Assembly (NCBI GenBank): GCA_964347615.1
Contig: CAYFZO010000011.1
Span: forward strand, 1-64,000
DNA length: 64,000 nucleotides
Source of the DNA: CAYFZO01 sp964347615
GTDB lineage: Bacteria > Pseudomonadota > Gammaproteobacteria > Poriferisulfidales > Oxydemutatoraceae
Reading direction: 5' to 3'
In this document: piece after piece, positions 9,607-18,591 of the stretch
Layout of the letters: each line of letters opens with the position of its first letter
Numbering within the stretch: the stretch's first letter is position 1
The notes under the pieces: generated by a model
What the model was told of the DNA's origin: nothing
Database searches by the model: none
The model's input: the letters and a program-made list of their open reading frames with translations, nothing else
Program-made: the position numbers and the translations under genes

Positions 9607-9728
9607 GGCGTTCGCAAAGCGTCAATATATAGCGATGAAACGCCCGTCGGCGCAGATGTGGCGACGTTGCCGGGCTGGGTATTCCGTCCGGGTTCGTGCG
9701 CCGGTGCCGGAGGAGCGGTGCGCCTGAC

Positions 9729-9925
9729 TTATACACACCTCGACATTCCTCGCCGATTTCGTGCTCCGTTCCATGCCTCGTTTCGGTTAAGTCGGTGAAG
9801 AGCCGTATAAGGGGTTGATATTGTGGAGGTTTTAGGATGGATAGTTTTTATCCACTTCTAAGGGCGGCTAAACAGCGGACGCGAAAAACGGTGCTGATGA
9901 CAAATAGCCCACAGAGTTATCCACA
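9729..9925 (+). other. DnaA-box-like cluster in the non-coding region before priA
   Basis: Three 9-mers on the same strand match or nearly match the DnaA box consensus TTWTNCACA: TTATACACA (9729-9737, full match), TTATCCACT (9848-9856, one mismatch) and TTATCCACA (9917-9925, full match). A TGTGGAAAT follows at 9931. The surrounding 9720-9960 stretch is visibly more AT-rich than its flanks. The whole 9388-10041 interval has no convincing gene. It could be a DnaA-responsive control region or part of an origin; neither dnaA, gidA nor parAB is nearby. Confidence 0.45.
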
Positions 9926-10041
9926 GAAAATGTGGAAATCGGATACCGCTTGTTACCCCGATTCAACCGTCCGGTCCGAATGTGTCGGTGCAGCCGGGAT
10001 AATGCGCTTGAACGCGAGTCCCGGATCATGAGCCGTCCGAT

Positions 10042-12243
10042 ATGAATCACCCACCCCGAAAGCCGTCGGTACTGCGCGTGGCTGTTTTTCCGCCGGCGCC
10101 GCCCGACCGGCTTTTTGACTATCTGCCGTCGTCGGAGCGTGGGTTGGTCGCGCCCGGCAGTCGCGTGCAAATCCCTTTCGGGCCGCGGCGGCAAATCGGC
10201 GTCGTGGTCGAATCCGGCGTGCCGGCGTCGGTCGCCGTCACCAAGCTGCTCCCGGTCGAGGCGGTGCTTGACGAACAGCCGGTTCTGCCCCCCGACCTGC
10301 TTGAACTGCTGCGGTGGACCGCGCGCTATTACCAATATCCCGTCGGGCGCGTCTTGAGTCAATGTGTTCCCCGGTTGATTCGTCACGGCGACGCTTTGTC
10401 CGAAGGGCAGGTCCGCGTATGGGAAACGTGCGGCGGGAAAGACGCGCAGGCGCAGCTTGCGCGTGCCCCTTTGCAACGGCGGATATTCGCTTTGCTCGGC
10501 GAACGCGGGCCCTTGAGCGAAGCGGAATTGAGCGGTGTTTTGCCCGGCTGGCAAAGTCCGATGAAGGTGCTGGCCGACAAGGCGCTCGTCGCCGTGCGCA
10601 CTTTGGCGACGCCGGACGCGGCGTCTGCGCTTTCTCCGCATCGTTTGACCGAGGAGCAGGCGGCGGTGCTGGCCGGTCTCGACGTCGGCGGCGGCTTCGA
10701 GTGTCATTTGATCGAGGGCGTTACGGGAAGCGGCAAGACCGAGATTTATCTGCGTGCCGCCGAGAAGGTGGTGAGCGCCGGCGGACAGATGCTCGTCCTG
10801 GTGCCTGAGATCGGGCTGACTTCGCAAACCGTGTTTCGTTTCCGCGAACGCTGCGGTCCGGTGGTTTCGATGTTTCATTCGGGCATGGGCGACCGGGCGC
10901 GTCTGCACACTTGGTCGCGGGCGCGCACGGGGGCCGCGAAGATCGTCATCGGTACGCGCTCGGCGGTGTTTTTGCCCTTTAAGTCGCTGGCGATGATCGT
11001 GGTTGACGAAGAGCACGACGCTTCATACAAGCAGCAGGAAAGCCTGCGTTATCACGCGCGCGACTTGGCGATTAAGCGCGCGCAGCTGCTCGACGTTCCG
11101 ATTCTTCTGGGCAGCGCGACGCCTTCTCTGGAGTCGCTGCACAACGCCGAAAAGCAATACCGTTATCACCGTTTGACCAAGCGCACCGGCGGTGCGCTCA
11201 TGCCGGAGGTCGGAATCATCGACTTGCGCAGCCGCAAGCTGACGGGCGGCGTCTCTCCCCCCTTGCTTGCCGAAATCAAGGAACGCGTCGCCCGTGAGGA
11301 ACAAGTGCTGCTGTTTTTGAACCGTCGCGGTTACGCGACCCAAGTGCTGTGTCACAGCTGCGGCGAGGTTGTCACGTGCCCGCATTGCGACGTGCCGTTC
11401 GTTTATCATTTGAGCGTCAACGCGATGCGTTGTCACCACTGCGGCCATTTCGCCCCCAAGCCGAAAGTCTGCGCTCAGTGCGGCGAGTCCGAGCTTAAGG
11501 ACACCGGCATGGGCACCGAACGCATCGAGCGAGAACTGGGTTTGGCGCTTCCGGACGTGGAGCTGGTGCGGATGGACGCGGATACGGTGCGGCGTAAAGG
11601 CGATCTCGACAGACGCCTTGAAGAGATCCGAGACGGCGCCGCCCGGGTCCTCATCGGTACTCAAATGCTTTCCAAGGGGCATCATTTCCCGCAAGTGACG
11701 CTGGTCGGCATCCTCAACGTCGACCAGCGTCTGTTTGCGCCGGATTTCAGGGCCTTGGAGCGTCTCGGGCAGTTGGTGGTGCAGGTGTCGGGGCGCGCCG
11801 GCCGAGGCGTCGCGCCGGGCAAGGTCTGCTTGCAGACTTACCATCCGGACAATCCGCATTTGTTGTGTCTGGTGCGCGACGGTTACCCGGAGTTCGCCCG
11901 TCGCCTGCTTGAGGAAAGAGAACGGGCGCGTCTGCCCCCGTATCGTTTTCTCTCGGTGGTGCGTGCAAGCGCCGAAGACGCCGGCGACGCAACGGCTTTT
12001 CTCAACGCCGTACGCACCAGACTGAAACCCGGTGCCGGCAGGTACGGGGTTGACGTTTTCGGCCCTTCGCCGATGGTCCTTGAAAAGCGCGGCGGCCGCT
12101 ATCGCGCGCAGCTGTTGCTGAGCACCGCCACGCGCGGCGCGTTGAACCGTTGCCTCAGCGAAGCCTTGCCGGCGGTGAGAGGCATGAAAGATTTCCGCCG
12201 GGTCACGTGGCACGTGGACGTGGATCCGGTCGAGGTGGAGTGA
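10042..12243 (+). CDS. priA: Primosomal replication restart helicase PriA
   Basis: A 3'-5' superfamily 2 helicase that reloads the replisome at stalled forks. The 733 residues are standard length. Seen in order: N-terminal fork-binding region with FDYLP, Walker A GVTGSGKTE near 227-234, DEEH box near 321, and paired zinc-binding cysteines between about 437 and 480 (CHSCG, CPHCD, CHHCG, CAQCG) inserted in the helicase core, followed by QMLSKGHHFP and QVSGRAGRG. The start is ATG 10042, downstream of the DnaA-box-like region; a GATAAT at 9998-10003 may be its -10 element. Confidence 0.97.
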   Translation: MNHPPRKPSVLRVAVFPPAPPDRLFDYLPSSERGLVAPGSRVQIPFGPRRQIGVVVESGVPASVAVTKLLPVEAVLDEQPVLPPDLLELLRWTARYYQYPVGRVLSQCVPRLIRHGDALSEGQVRVWETCGGKDAQAQLARAPLQRRIFALLGERGPLSEAELSGVLPGWQSPMKVLADKALVAVRTLATPDAASALSPHRLTEEQAAVLAGLDVGGGFECHLIEGVTGSGKTEIYLRAAEKVVSAGGQMLVLVPEIGLTSQTVFRFRERCGPVVSMFHSGMGDRARLHTWSRARTGAAKIVIGTRSAVFLPFKSLAMIVVDEEHDASYKQQESLRYHARDLAIKRAQLLDVPILLGSATPSLESLHNAEKQYRYHRLTKRTGGALMPEVGIIDLRSRKLTGGVSPPLLAEIKERVAREEQVLLFLNRRGYATQVLCHSCGEVVTCPHCDVPFVYHLSVNAMRCHHCGHFAPKPKVCAQCGESELKDTGMGTERIERELGLALPDVELVRMDADTVRRKGDLDRRLEEIRDGAARVLIGTQMLSKGHHFPQVTLVGILNVDQRLFAPDFRALERLGQLVVQVSGRAGRGVAPGKVCLQTYHPDNPHLLCLVRDGYPEFARRLLEERERARLPPYRFLSVVRASAEDAGDATAFLNAVRTRLKPGAGRYGVDVFGPSPMVLEKRGGRYRAQLLLSTATRGALNRCLSEALPAVRGMKDFRRVTWHVDVDPVEVE

Positions 12244-12539
12244 CGAGCGCGGACGCGGCGACGCCGGTAGAATAGAGCCGCCGCAGCCCGGGACGGGGAA
12301 CGGCGCCGTTGAATCTTTTGGCATCGCAGCCGTGCACTACGAAGAAGTATCCTTAAGGACCGAAACCGAATACCCGGAGGACAGCCGCAAGCTGAATAGA
12401 GGATACTTGGGGGTAGACGCGCCAAAAAGACGTTGCGATACCGCTGAAAGCAGAATACAAGATCGATCGTGCTGAGAATCTTTGCGCAAAGCTCGGAAGC
12501 GGCGGGTTGATTCCGCCCTTGCGAACCTACGCTTAACCG
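12244..12539 (+). other. Intergenic region priA-argS, no gene seen
   Basis: About 296 bp without a supportable reading frame, RNA gene or clear terminator. It presumably carries the argS promoter, but I could not identify one with confidence. Confidence 0.5.
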
Positions 12540-14291
12540 ATGCAGGAAACCATCAAACAATGGCTTGAGCAGAGTCTCTCCGAGCTGCGGGCCGAGGGCG
12601 TCATCGCCGAAGCCGTCGAGCCTCGGGTGACGCCCTCCAAGCGGAAAGCGCACGGCGATTACGCAAGCAACGTCGCTTTGGTACTGGCGGAGCGGAACGC
12701 GCTTGCGGCGCGTGACGCGGCGGCGCGGATCATCGAGCATTTGCCCGTGCGCCCGGAACTTGAGAAAGCCGAGGTGGCAGGCCCCGGTTTCATCAACTTC
12801 CATCTGAAAAGCGGCGCCGAACAAAGCGCTTTATCCGCCGTGCTCGACGATATCCTCGACAAAGGGCAACGCTACGGTTGCGGTTGGGTCGAGGGGTCGC
12901 CGCGCGCGCTGGTTGAATTTGTGTCGGCCAACCCGACCGGCCCTCTGCACGTCGGCCACGGTCGCGGTGCCGCGTACGGCGAGACCATTGCAACGCTGCT
13001 CGAGGCCGCGGGCTATCAGGTCGAACGCGAATACTACGTCAACGACGCCGGACGACAGGTGGACGTGCTTACGGCGTCGGTCTGGTTGCGTTACCTCGAA
13101 CTCGGCGGCGAAGAATTCGAGTTTCCCAAAGCCGGTTACCGAGGCGACTACGTTTGGGATGTCGCCGCCGAAGTCAGACGCGCCCGCGGCGACGCGCTGC
13201 ATCATCCGATCGACGAGGCTCACGCGGGTCTGCCGGACGACGTCGGCGACGGTGAGACGCGCATGGACGCTTTGGTTGCAAACTGCAAACGTCTGCTCGG
13301 CGAAGTGGATTACGCTGCGGTCGCCGCTGCAAGTACTGAAGCGATACTCAAGAACGTTCGCAGCGACCTCGAAGCTTTCGGCGTTGATTACGATTGCTGG
13401 TTTTCGGAAAAAGCGCTGCTCGCCTCGGGAGAAGTCGAGAAAGCCGTTGCCGAGTTGAGGCAAAAGGGACATTTGTACGAACAAGACGGGGCGGTTTGGT
13501 TTCGTTCGTCGGCTTTCGGCGACGAAAAGGACAGAGTGGTCGTCCGCGCCGACGGGCGGATAACTTATTTTGCTTCCGACGTCGCCTATCATCTCAATAA
13601 ATTTCGCCGCGGCTACGACCTGATCGTCAACGTCTGGGGAGCGGACCATCACGGCTATTTGCCGCGCCTGCGCGCCGCGGTCGAAGCGCTCGGTTTGGAC
13701 GAGAGCAAGTTGAAAGTTGTCTTGGTGCAGTTCGCCTCTCTCTACCGCGACGGCGTCAACGTCTCGATGTCCACGCGCGGCGGCCAATTCGTGACTTTGC
13801 GCGAGTTGCGCAAGGAGGTCGGGCGCGACGCGGTGCGTTTTTTCTACGTGATGCGCAAATCCAGCCAGCATTTGGATTTTGACGTGACTCTCGCTAAATC
13901 CGAGAGTGCCGACAACCCGGTGTATTACATACAATACGCACACGCGAGGATCTGCAACGTGTTCAGCGAGCTCGAAAAGAGAAGACTTGAGCCGCCGCCC
14001 GGCGTGGACGCGGCACGGTGCCTGAAGTTACCGCAGGAGGAAGCGTTGATAAAACGCCTGCGCCGGTACCGTGGCGTGCTTGAGTCCGCCGCGTCTGAGA
14101 CGGCTCCTCACTTACTGCTCAATTTCCTGCGTGAGCTCGCGGCGGAGTTTCACTCTTACTACAACCATTGCCGGTTTTTGGTTGACGACGACGAAGTTCG
14201 CAACGCACGGCTGGTCCTGATCGGCGCGGTTCAACAATTGCTCGCGAACGGTCTCGGTCTACTCGGCGTTTCCGCACCGCGAAGAATGTGA
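12540..14291 (+). CDS. argS: Arginine-tRNA ligase
   Basis: A class I aminoacyl-tRNA synthetase charging tRNA-Arg. The 583 residues cover the N-terminal additional domain, the HIGH-type motif as HVGHGRGA near residue 137, the Rossmann catalytic core, and the anticodon-binding C terminus. The KMSKS loop is in the degenerate form usual for ArgS (VSMSTRGG). It is followed 16 bp later by a SPOR-domain gene, an order conserved in many Gamma- and Betaproteobacteria. Confidence 0.97.
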   Translation: MQETIKQWLEQSLSELRAEGVIAEAVEPRVTPSKRKAHGDYASNVALVLAERNALAARDAAARIIEHLPVRPELEKAEVAGPGFINFHLKSGAEQSALSAVLDDILDKGQRYGCGWVEGSPRALVEFVSANPTGPLHVGHGRGAAYGETIATLLEAAGYQVEREYYVNDAGRQVDVLTASVWLRYLELGGEEFEFPKAGYRGDYVWDVAAEVRRARGDALHHPIDEAHAGLPDDVGDGETRMDALVANCKRLLGEVDYAAVAAASTEAILKNVRSDLEAFGVDYDCWFSEKALLASGEVEKAVAELRQKGHLYEQDGAVWFRSSAFGDEKDRVVVRADGRITYFASDVAYHLNKFRRGYDLIVNVWGADHHGYLPRLRAAVEALGLDESKLKVVLVQFASLYRDGVNVSMSTRGGQFVTLRELRKEVGRDAVRFFYVMRKSSQHLDFDVTLAKSESADNPVYYIQYAHARICNVFSELEKRRLEPPPGVDAARCLKLPQEEALIKRLRRYRGVLESAASETAPHLLLNFLRELAAEFHSYYNHCRFLVDDDEVRNARLVLIGAVQQLLANGLGLLGVSAPRRM

Positions 14292-14307
14292 CGCTTGTGG
14301 CGCAGCG

Positions 14308-14844
14308 ATGACCAGAGACTACAAGCACGTCAGCGATCGGCGCGCCACGACGCGATCGGCACCCGCGCAACCCAAGCGCGGTTTCCGTGCGGGCTTCACG
14401 TTGGGGCTGACGCTGGGTCTGGGGGGTGCCGTTTTGGTGCACTTCTATTACGTGCTGCGGGACGAGCCTGCGCTGCCGCCCGTGCCGGTGGAGACCCGAG
14501 CCGCGTCGCCTGCCGCCGAGGACGAGAAGCCGTACGACTACGACTTTTACCGAATCCTGGCCGATCTGGAGGTTTCGGTGCCCGAACCCGAGGAGGGCGA
14601 TGAAGAGCTCCGCCCGGTTTATATCCTGCAAGTGGGCTCGTTTAAGGCGCGGCACACCGCGGAGGTTCTCCAGGGGAGATTGAAAACGCTCGACTTGGAG
14701 TCGAAGGTTCACAAAGTCGAGAGGGACGACGGCGCCGTTTGGTACGGCGTTCGACTCGGCCCTTACGACAGCCTGTCGCGCGTGAACAATATCCGGATAG
14801 ACCTGCGAAAGCGGGGCATTGACTCCATGCTCAAAAAACGGTGA
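14308..14844 (+). CDS. SPOR-domain inner-membrane protein, FtsN-like
   Basis: A 178-residue bitopic membrane protein: a basic cytoplasmic N terminus, one transmembrane helix at about 28-48 (FTLGLTLGLGGAVLVHFYYV), an acidic and proline-rich periplasmic linker, and a C-terminal SPOR domain (about 105-178) starting YILQVGSFKAR and containing WYGVRLGPY. SPOR domains bind denuded glycan strands at division sites. Position directly after argS and the overall layout match the FtsN-like protein of pseudomonads and relatives. A division role is inferred from this. Confidence 0.8.
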   Translation: MTRDYKHVSDRRATTRSAPAQPKRGFRAGFTLGLTLGLGGAVLVHFYYVLRDEPALPPVPVETRAASPAAEDEKPYDYDFYRILADLEVSVPEPEEGDEELRPVYILQVGSFKARHTAEVLQGRLKTLDLESKVHKVERDDGAVWYGVRLGPYDSLSRVNNIRIDLRKRGIDSMLKKR

Positions 14845-14916
14845 CCCCGGTGAAGAACCGTCGCCGCAGCTTGGTTTGAAGACGTTTCAAGCAGCGACGG
14901 TGACGCCGGCGTTTCA

Positions 14917-15954
14917 TCAGGGTTGTTCCATCAGCTTTCGTGCGGCACCGTCGAGCGCGTCGTCATCGAGCGCGCCGAGACGCAGGAGCGCGGCGTCGCC
15001 GTAACGAGCGAAGTGTTTTTTCATCGAGCGCAGGTACAGCGGGTCGTAGTATTCCCGCAGCAGGTTGCGCACCAGGTTTTCCGCGCCGCCGGTTTCCCGC
15101 CGGTCGAGCCAAGTTTCGACCTTGCTTTTTCCGGCGTGGGGCGCGAGTGTTTCCAGCGCCGCCCTGAGCCGGGCGTCGTCTTCCACGAAATGTTTGTATT
15201 CGGAAATCAAAAAGCCGACGCGCGTCTCGACGTCGGCCTTGACGTGCACGCATTCCGCCGCGCGCATTGCCTTGATCAAATCCGTCGGCACTTGAATCCT
15301 GCCGATGCGACGGCTTTCGGCTTCGATGTACACCGGCCGTTCAGGGTCAAGCTTGCGCATTTCCCTGCACAGCAGGCTTTCAAAGCGCTTCTGCGAAGGT
15401 TGTTCGCTTGCCGACGGTGCGCCGAGCACCGACCCGCGATGGTCGGCGAGCGACTCAAGGTCTATGGTTTGGGCGCCGTGTTCGGCGAGCTTCGCCAGCA
15501 GTCGGCTTTTGCCGGTGCCGGTGCACCCGCACAGCACTTTGAGGCGCAGCCGAGGCGCGGCGTCCGCAAGCGTCTGCACGACCGTCTTTCGGTACGCTTT
15601 GTACCCTCCCGGCAGCTGTTCGGCACGCCATCCGATTTCACGCAACACGTGGGTCAAAGCGGCGCTTCGGGCACCGCCGCGCCAGCAGTAGACGAGCGGT
15701 TGCCAGCCGCCGCCGCGATCGCGGAAATGCGTTTGCAGATGTTTCGAAACGTTGTCCGCGACCAGTGCCGCCCCTCGTTTTTTTGCTTCCAGGGGAGAAA
15801 CCTGCCTGTAAAGCGTCCCGACTTCGGCGCGTTGAACGTCGTTCAGAACCGGGAAATTGAAGGCGCCGGGGATATGATCGACGTCGTATTCGGCGGGTGA
15901 GCGTACGTCTATGATCTCTTCAAAGCGGTCTATTTGTGCTAGTGTCCAAGCCAT
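14917..15954 (-). CDS. mnmH: tRNA 2-selenouridine synthase
   Basis: Converts 2-thiouridine to 2-selenouridine at the wobble base of tRNAs for Lys, Glu and Gln, using selenophosphate. The N-terminal rhodanese domain carries VYCWRGG with the active Cys near residue 90, and the C-terminal half has a P-loop GCTGTGKS near 141. The 345 residues are close to family length. The start was set at ATG 15954 (MAWTLAQ); an upstream extension would run into selD. It is divergent from selD, its selenium donor, with under 25 bp between starts. Confidence 0.93.
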   Translation of the reverse strand: MAWTLAQIDRFEEIIDVRSPAEYDVDHIPGAFNFPVLNDVQRAEVGTLYRQVSPLEAKKRGAALVADNVSKHLQTHFRDRGGGWQPLVYCWRGGARSAALTHVLREIGWRAEQLPGGYKAYRKTVVQTLADAAPRLRLKVLCGCTGTGKSRLLAKLAEHGAQTIDLESLADHRGSVLGAPSASEQPSQKRFESLLCREMRKLDPERPVYIEAESRRIGRIQVPTDLIKAMRAAECVHVKADVETRVGFLISEYKHFVEDDARLRAALETLAPHAGKSKVETWLDRRETGGAENLVRNLLREYYDPLYLRSMKKHFARYGDAALLRLGALDDDALDGAARKLMEQP

Positions 15955-15975
15955 TTCGGCAACTTGTTCTCGGAT

Positions 15976-17031
15976 GTGACGGATACCTCGGTCAAACTGA
16001 CGGCATTGTCTCACGGCGGCGGCTGCGGCTGCAAAATCGCGCCTGCGGTTCTTGCCGATTTACTCGCTCGCTTGCCCACGGACGTCAAGACGAAGCAGCT
16101 GCTCGTCGGCAACGACGCCAAAGACGACGCTGCGGTCTTCGCGCTGAACGACGCTTGTGCTCTGGTGGCGACGACCGATTTCTTTACTCCGATCGTTGAT
16201 GATCCCGAGGATTTCGGTCGCATCGCCGCCGCCAACGCGGTGTCCGACGTCTACGCGATGGGGGCCAAGCCTTTGTTCGCGTTGAATATCGTCGGGATGC
16301 CGCTGAACAAGCTTGCGCCGGACGTCGTTGCCGCGGTTCTGGAGGGGGGACGGCGGACTTGCGATCAAGCGGGCATCGTAATCGCCGGCGGGCATTCGAT
16401 CGATTCGGTCGAGCCGATTTACGGTCTCGCGGTCGTCGGTCGGATTCATCCCGAACGAGTCAAGACAAACGCCGGTGCGCAGGAGGGCGACCAGCTGATT
16501 CTCAGCAAGCCGCTCGGCGTCGGAGTCGTCTCCGCTGCCGTCAAGCAAGGCGTCGCTTGCGACGAAGCGTACCGGGAAATGTTGCGTTGGACGACCTTGT
16601 TGAACCTAAGCGGTGAAAAGTTGGGTGCCTGTACCGGCGTGCACGCGATGACCGACGTGACGGGGTACGGCTTGCTCGGGCATTTGCTCGAGATCTGTGA
16701 GGCTTCGGGCGTCGGCGCCGTTTTGCATCGGCGACGGGTGCCGGTGATCGAGGCGGCACGGGCTTTGCTCGCGCAAGGCGTCGTTTCCCCGGCGGCGCGT
16801 CGAAACCGCGACGGTTGCGCGTCGCGCGTGGATTTCGGCGGTGAACCCGTTGCGGGGGAAGCCGAGCTGTTCTTCGACCCTCAGACCAACGGCGGCTTGC
16901 TCGTCGCCTGTGCGCCTGACGCCGTCGGCGGGGTGCTCGAGTTGTTTTATCGCGACGGTTGCGAACGTGCTTGCGTAATCGGGGAAATCGGTTCGTTCGC
17001 CGGCGTGCGCGTACGAGACGCCCGGTTGTAA
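15976..17031 (+). CDS. selD: Selenide, water dikinase (selenophosphate synthetase)
   Basis: Makes selenophosphate from selenide and ATP. Starting at GTG 15976 puts the catalytic residues at Cys17 and Lys20 (GGGCGCK), the same numbers as in E. coli SelD; TTG 15964 is an alternative start four codons upstream. The catalytic site uses Cys, not selenocysteine, and no in-frame UGA is present. Other motifs: ATTDFFTPIVDDP, NAVSDVYAMG, and DPQTNGGLL. The partner mnmH is divergent. No selA, selB or selC is in the window, so the visible use of selenophosphate is tRNA modification. Confidence 0.95.
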   Translation: MTDTSVKLTALSHGGGCGCKIAPAVLADLLARLPTDVKTKQLLVGNDAKDDAAVFALNDACALVATTDFFTPIVDDPEDFGRIAAANAVSDVYAMGAKPLFALNIVGMPLNKLAPDVVAAVLEGGRRTCDQAGIVIAGGHSIDSVEPIYGLAVVGRIHPERVKTNAGAQEGDQLILSKPLGVGVVSAAVKQGVACDEAYREMLRWTTLLNLSGEKLGACTGVHAMTDVTGYGLLGHLLEICEASGVGAVLHRRRVPVIEAARALLAQGVVSPAARRNRDGCASRVDFGGEPVAGEAELFFDPQTNGGLLVACAPDAVGGVLELFYRDGCERACVIGEIGSFAGVRVRDARL

Positions 17032-17080
17032 TCGGTTGCAAGCGCGGCGATGCGCGTACCGCCGGGTCTTTGGGCGGGTT

Positions 17081-17086
17081 TATAAT
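17081..17086 (+). promoter_or_regulatory. Consensus -10 hexamer directly before nadA
   Basis: A perfect TATAAT ends 5 bp before the first ATG of nadA at 17092. No good -35 is visible 17 bp upstream. If used, transcription would begin at about the start codon, giving a leaderless mRNA, or else the real start codon is the second ATG (17095) or later. Confidence 0.3.
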
Positions 17087-17091
17087 GTCGG

Positions 17092-18207
17092 ATGATGAAC
17101 CTGGCAACGGCACAAGTTCCCGAGATTCGGGCACCCGTCACCGCCGACGTCTGTGCGGTGACGCCTCGCTACAGCGACGATGAACTGCGGCAACGGATGG
17201 AGCGGGTCAAGCGCAAGCTCGAGCAAGCCGACGCGACGCTGGTCGCCCATTATTACGTCGACGAGAACATTCAGCGCCTCGCCGAGGAAACCGGCGGGAT
17301 AGTTTCGGATTCCTTGGAGATGGCACGTTTCGGCCGGGACGCCGAGGCTTCGACCCTGGTCGTGGCGGGCGTGCGCTTCATGGGCGAGACCGCGAAGATC
17401 CTGAGCCCGGGAAAGCGGGTTCTGATGCCGACGCTTGAAGCGACTTGCTCTTTGGATCTCAGTTGTCCCGCCGACGCTTTTGCGGAATTTTGCGACGCAC
17501 ACCCGCACCACGTCGTCGTCGTCTACGCCAATACCAGCGCCGAAGTCAAAGCGCTTTCGGACTGGGTGGTGACGTCGAGCATCGCGGTCGAGGTGATTTC
17601 GCACCTGATGGATCAGGGCAAGAAGGTCTTGTGGGCGCCCGACCGTTATCTGGGTGCTTATCTCGAGAAAGTCACCGGTGCCGACGTGACGATTTGGCCG
17701 GGCAGTTGCGTGGTCCACGAAGAGTTCAAATATCAGGGCGTGCTTGATCTCAAGCAACGTTATCCCGACGCCGCGGTTCTGGTGCATCCTGAATCGCCCG
17801 AAGCCGTGATCGAGATCGCCGACGCGGTCGGTTCGACCAGCGCGCTGATAAAAGCGGTTGAAGAATTGCCCAACCGGCGGTTCATCGTCGCGACCGACAA
17901 CCGGATCTTCTACAAGATGAAACAGATTGCGCCGGAGAAGGAATTCATCGAGGCACCCACGCAAGGTGAGGGGGCGACCTGTCGCAGTTGTGCGCATTGC
18001 CCGTGGATGGCGATGAACGGTCTGCATAATCTTGAGGAGACGCTCGACGGACTGGACAATGAAATACAAGTTCCCGAGGAAGTGCGTTGGCGCGCGTACC
18101 GAGCGACCGCGCGGATGATCGCTTTCGCCGAAGACCGTAAGCGTCGGTTGCGGGCGGGGAGCGGCGTACAAGGCGAGCGCGTTGAGAGAAGGATTCGGGC
18201 TGGCTGA
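17092..18207 (+). CDS. nadA: Quinolinate synthase
   Basis: A [4Fe-4S] enzyme condensing iminoaspartate with dihydroxyacetone phosphate to quinolinate, in de novo NAD synthesis; the iminoaspartate supplier nadB is also in this window, 34 kb away. The three cluster cysteines are seen in ATCSLDLSC (near 118), WPGSCVVH (near 205) and GATCRSCAHCPW (near 298). Substrate motifs VAHYYVDENIQ and SDSLEMARF are intact. The 371 residues include a short basic tail. The next gene, ubiK, begins 3 bp after the stop. Confidence 0.97.
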   Translation: MMNLATAQVPEIRAPVTADVCAVTPRYSDDELRQRMERVKRKLEQADATLVAHYYVDENIQRLAEETGGIVSDSLEMARFGRDAEASTLVVAGVRFMGETAKILSPGKRVLMPTLEATCSLDLSCPADAFAEFCDAHPHHVVVVYANTSAEVKALSDWVVTSSIAVEVISHLMDQGKKVLWAPDRYLGAYLEKVTGADVTIWPGSCVVHEEFKYQGVLDLKQRYPDAAVLVHPESPEAVIEIADAVGSTSALIKAVEELPNRRFIVATDNRIFYKMKQIAPEKEFIEAPTQGEGATCRSCAHCPWMAMNGLHNLEETLDGLDNEIQVPEEVRWRAYRATARMIAFAEDRKRRLRAGSGVQGERVERRIRAG

Positions 18208-18209
18208 AG

Positions 18210-18455
18210 ATGAAAGGGGGAGAGCGCGAGAAGATCGAGGAGTTCATCCGTGAGTTGTTGCAGAAGTTGCCGCCGGCGTTTTCCAACGTTCGCGGTGAAC
18301 TTGCCGAGCATATTCGTGCCGGAATTGAACCGTTGCTGCATAAGATGAACCTCGTCAGCCGCGAGGAATATGATATTCAGGTGGCTTTGCTCGAACGGTT
18401 GCGAAAGCGCGTCTCCGAACTCGAACGGCGGTTGGAGCGACAAGAAAAGGAGTGA
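18210..18455 (+). CDS. ubiK: Ubiquinone biosynthesis accessory factor UbiK
   Basis: An 81-residue helical protein of the BMFP family that supports aerobic ubiquinone synthesis in proteobacteria. The N-terminal amphipathic part (IEEFIRELLQKLPPAF) and the C-terminal coiled coil (LLERLRKRVSELERRLERQ) are both visible. It is probably co-transcribed with nadA and ends at a hairpin terminator. Its last codons and terminator are duplicated twice more downstream (see the repeat entries). Confidence 0.9.
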   Translation: MKGGEREKIEEFIRELLQKLPPAFSNVRGELAEHIRAGIEPLLHKMNLVSREEYDIQVALLERLRKRVSELERRLERQEKE

Positions 18456-18500
18456 AACTTCCCGCAGGCGCGGGTTTTTCCGAGGGGGCGGACAAACCAC
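18410..18500 (+). repeat. ubiK-end repeat, copy 1 (native)
   Basis: The last 15 or so codons of ubiK plus its terminator and the GGACAAACC box. It is the parent of two downstream copies. The foreign-looking cupin gene follows directly. Confidence 0.85.
18461..18479 (+). terminator. Rho-independent terminator of nadA-ubiK
   Basis: Stem CCCGC / GCGGG with a 4-base loop followed by five T, 5 bp after the ubiK stop. Copies of the same hairpin occur at 19204-19222 and 19340-19357. Confidence 0.75.
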
Positions 18501-18518
18501 CGGAAAACCGGACAATTT

Positions 18519-18535
18519 ACGTGTTCCTTACACGT
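18519..18535 (+). promoter_or_regulatory. Inverted repeat upstream of the cupin gene
   Basis: ACGTGT and ACACGT are perfectly complementary and spaced by 5 bp, about 57 bp before the cupin start. It may be an operator or lie in the promoter; no clear -35/-10 pair could be fixed. Confidence 0.35.
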
Positions 18536-18591
18536 GATTAATGCTAACATGAGCCGGTATTCTTGCACACAATTTAATGGAGGAAAAGCAA

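Noticed and set aside
9837..10031. Short plus-strand ORF of 64 codons before priA
   Set aside because: It has no ribosome site or recognisable domain and covers DnaA-box-like DNA; probably non-coding.
9510..10041. Calling this region the chromosomal oriC outright
   Set aside because: Only three boxes are convincing, none of the usual origin neighbours (dnaA, dnaN, gidA, parAB, rpmH) is present, and skew cannot be judged from 64 kb.
15976..17031. Selenocysteine-containing SelD
   Set aside because: The catalytic position reads Cys (GGGCGCK), with no in-frame TGA.
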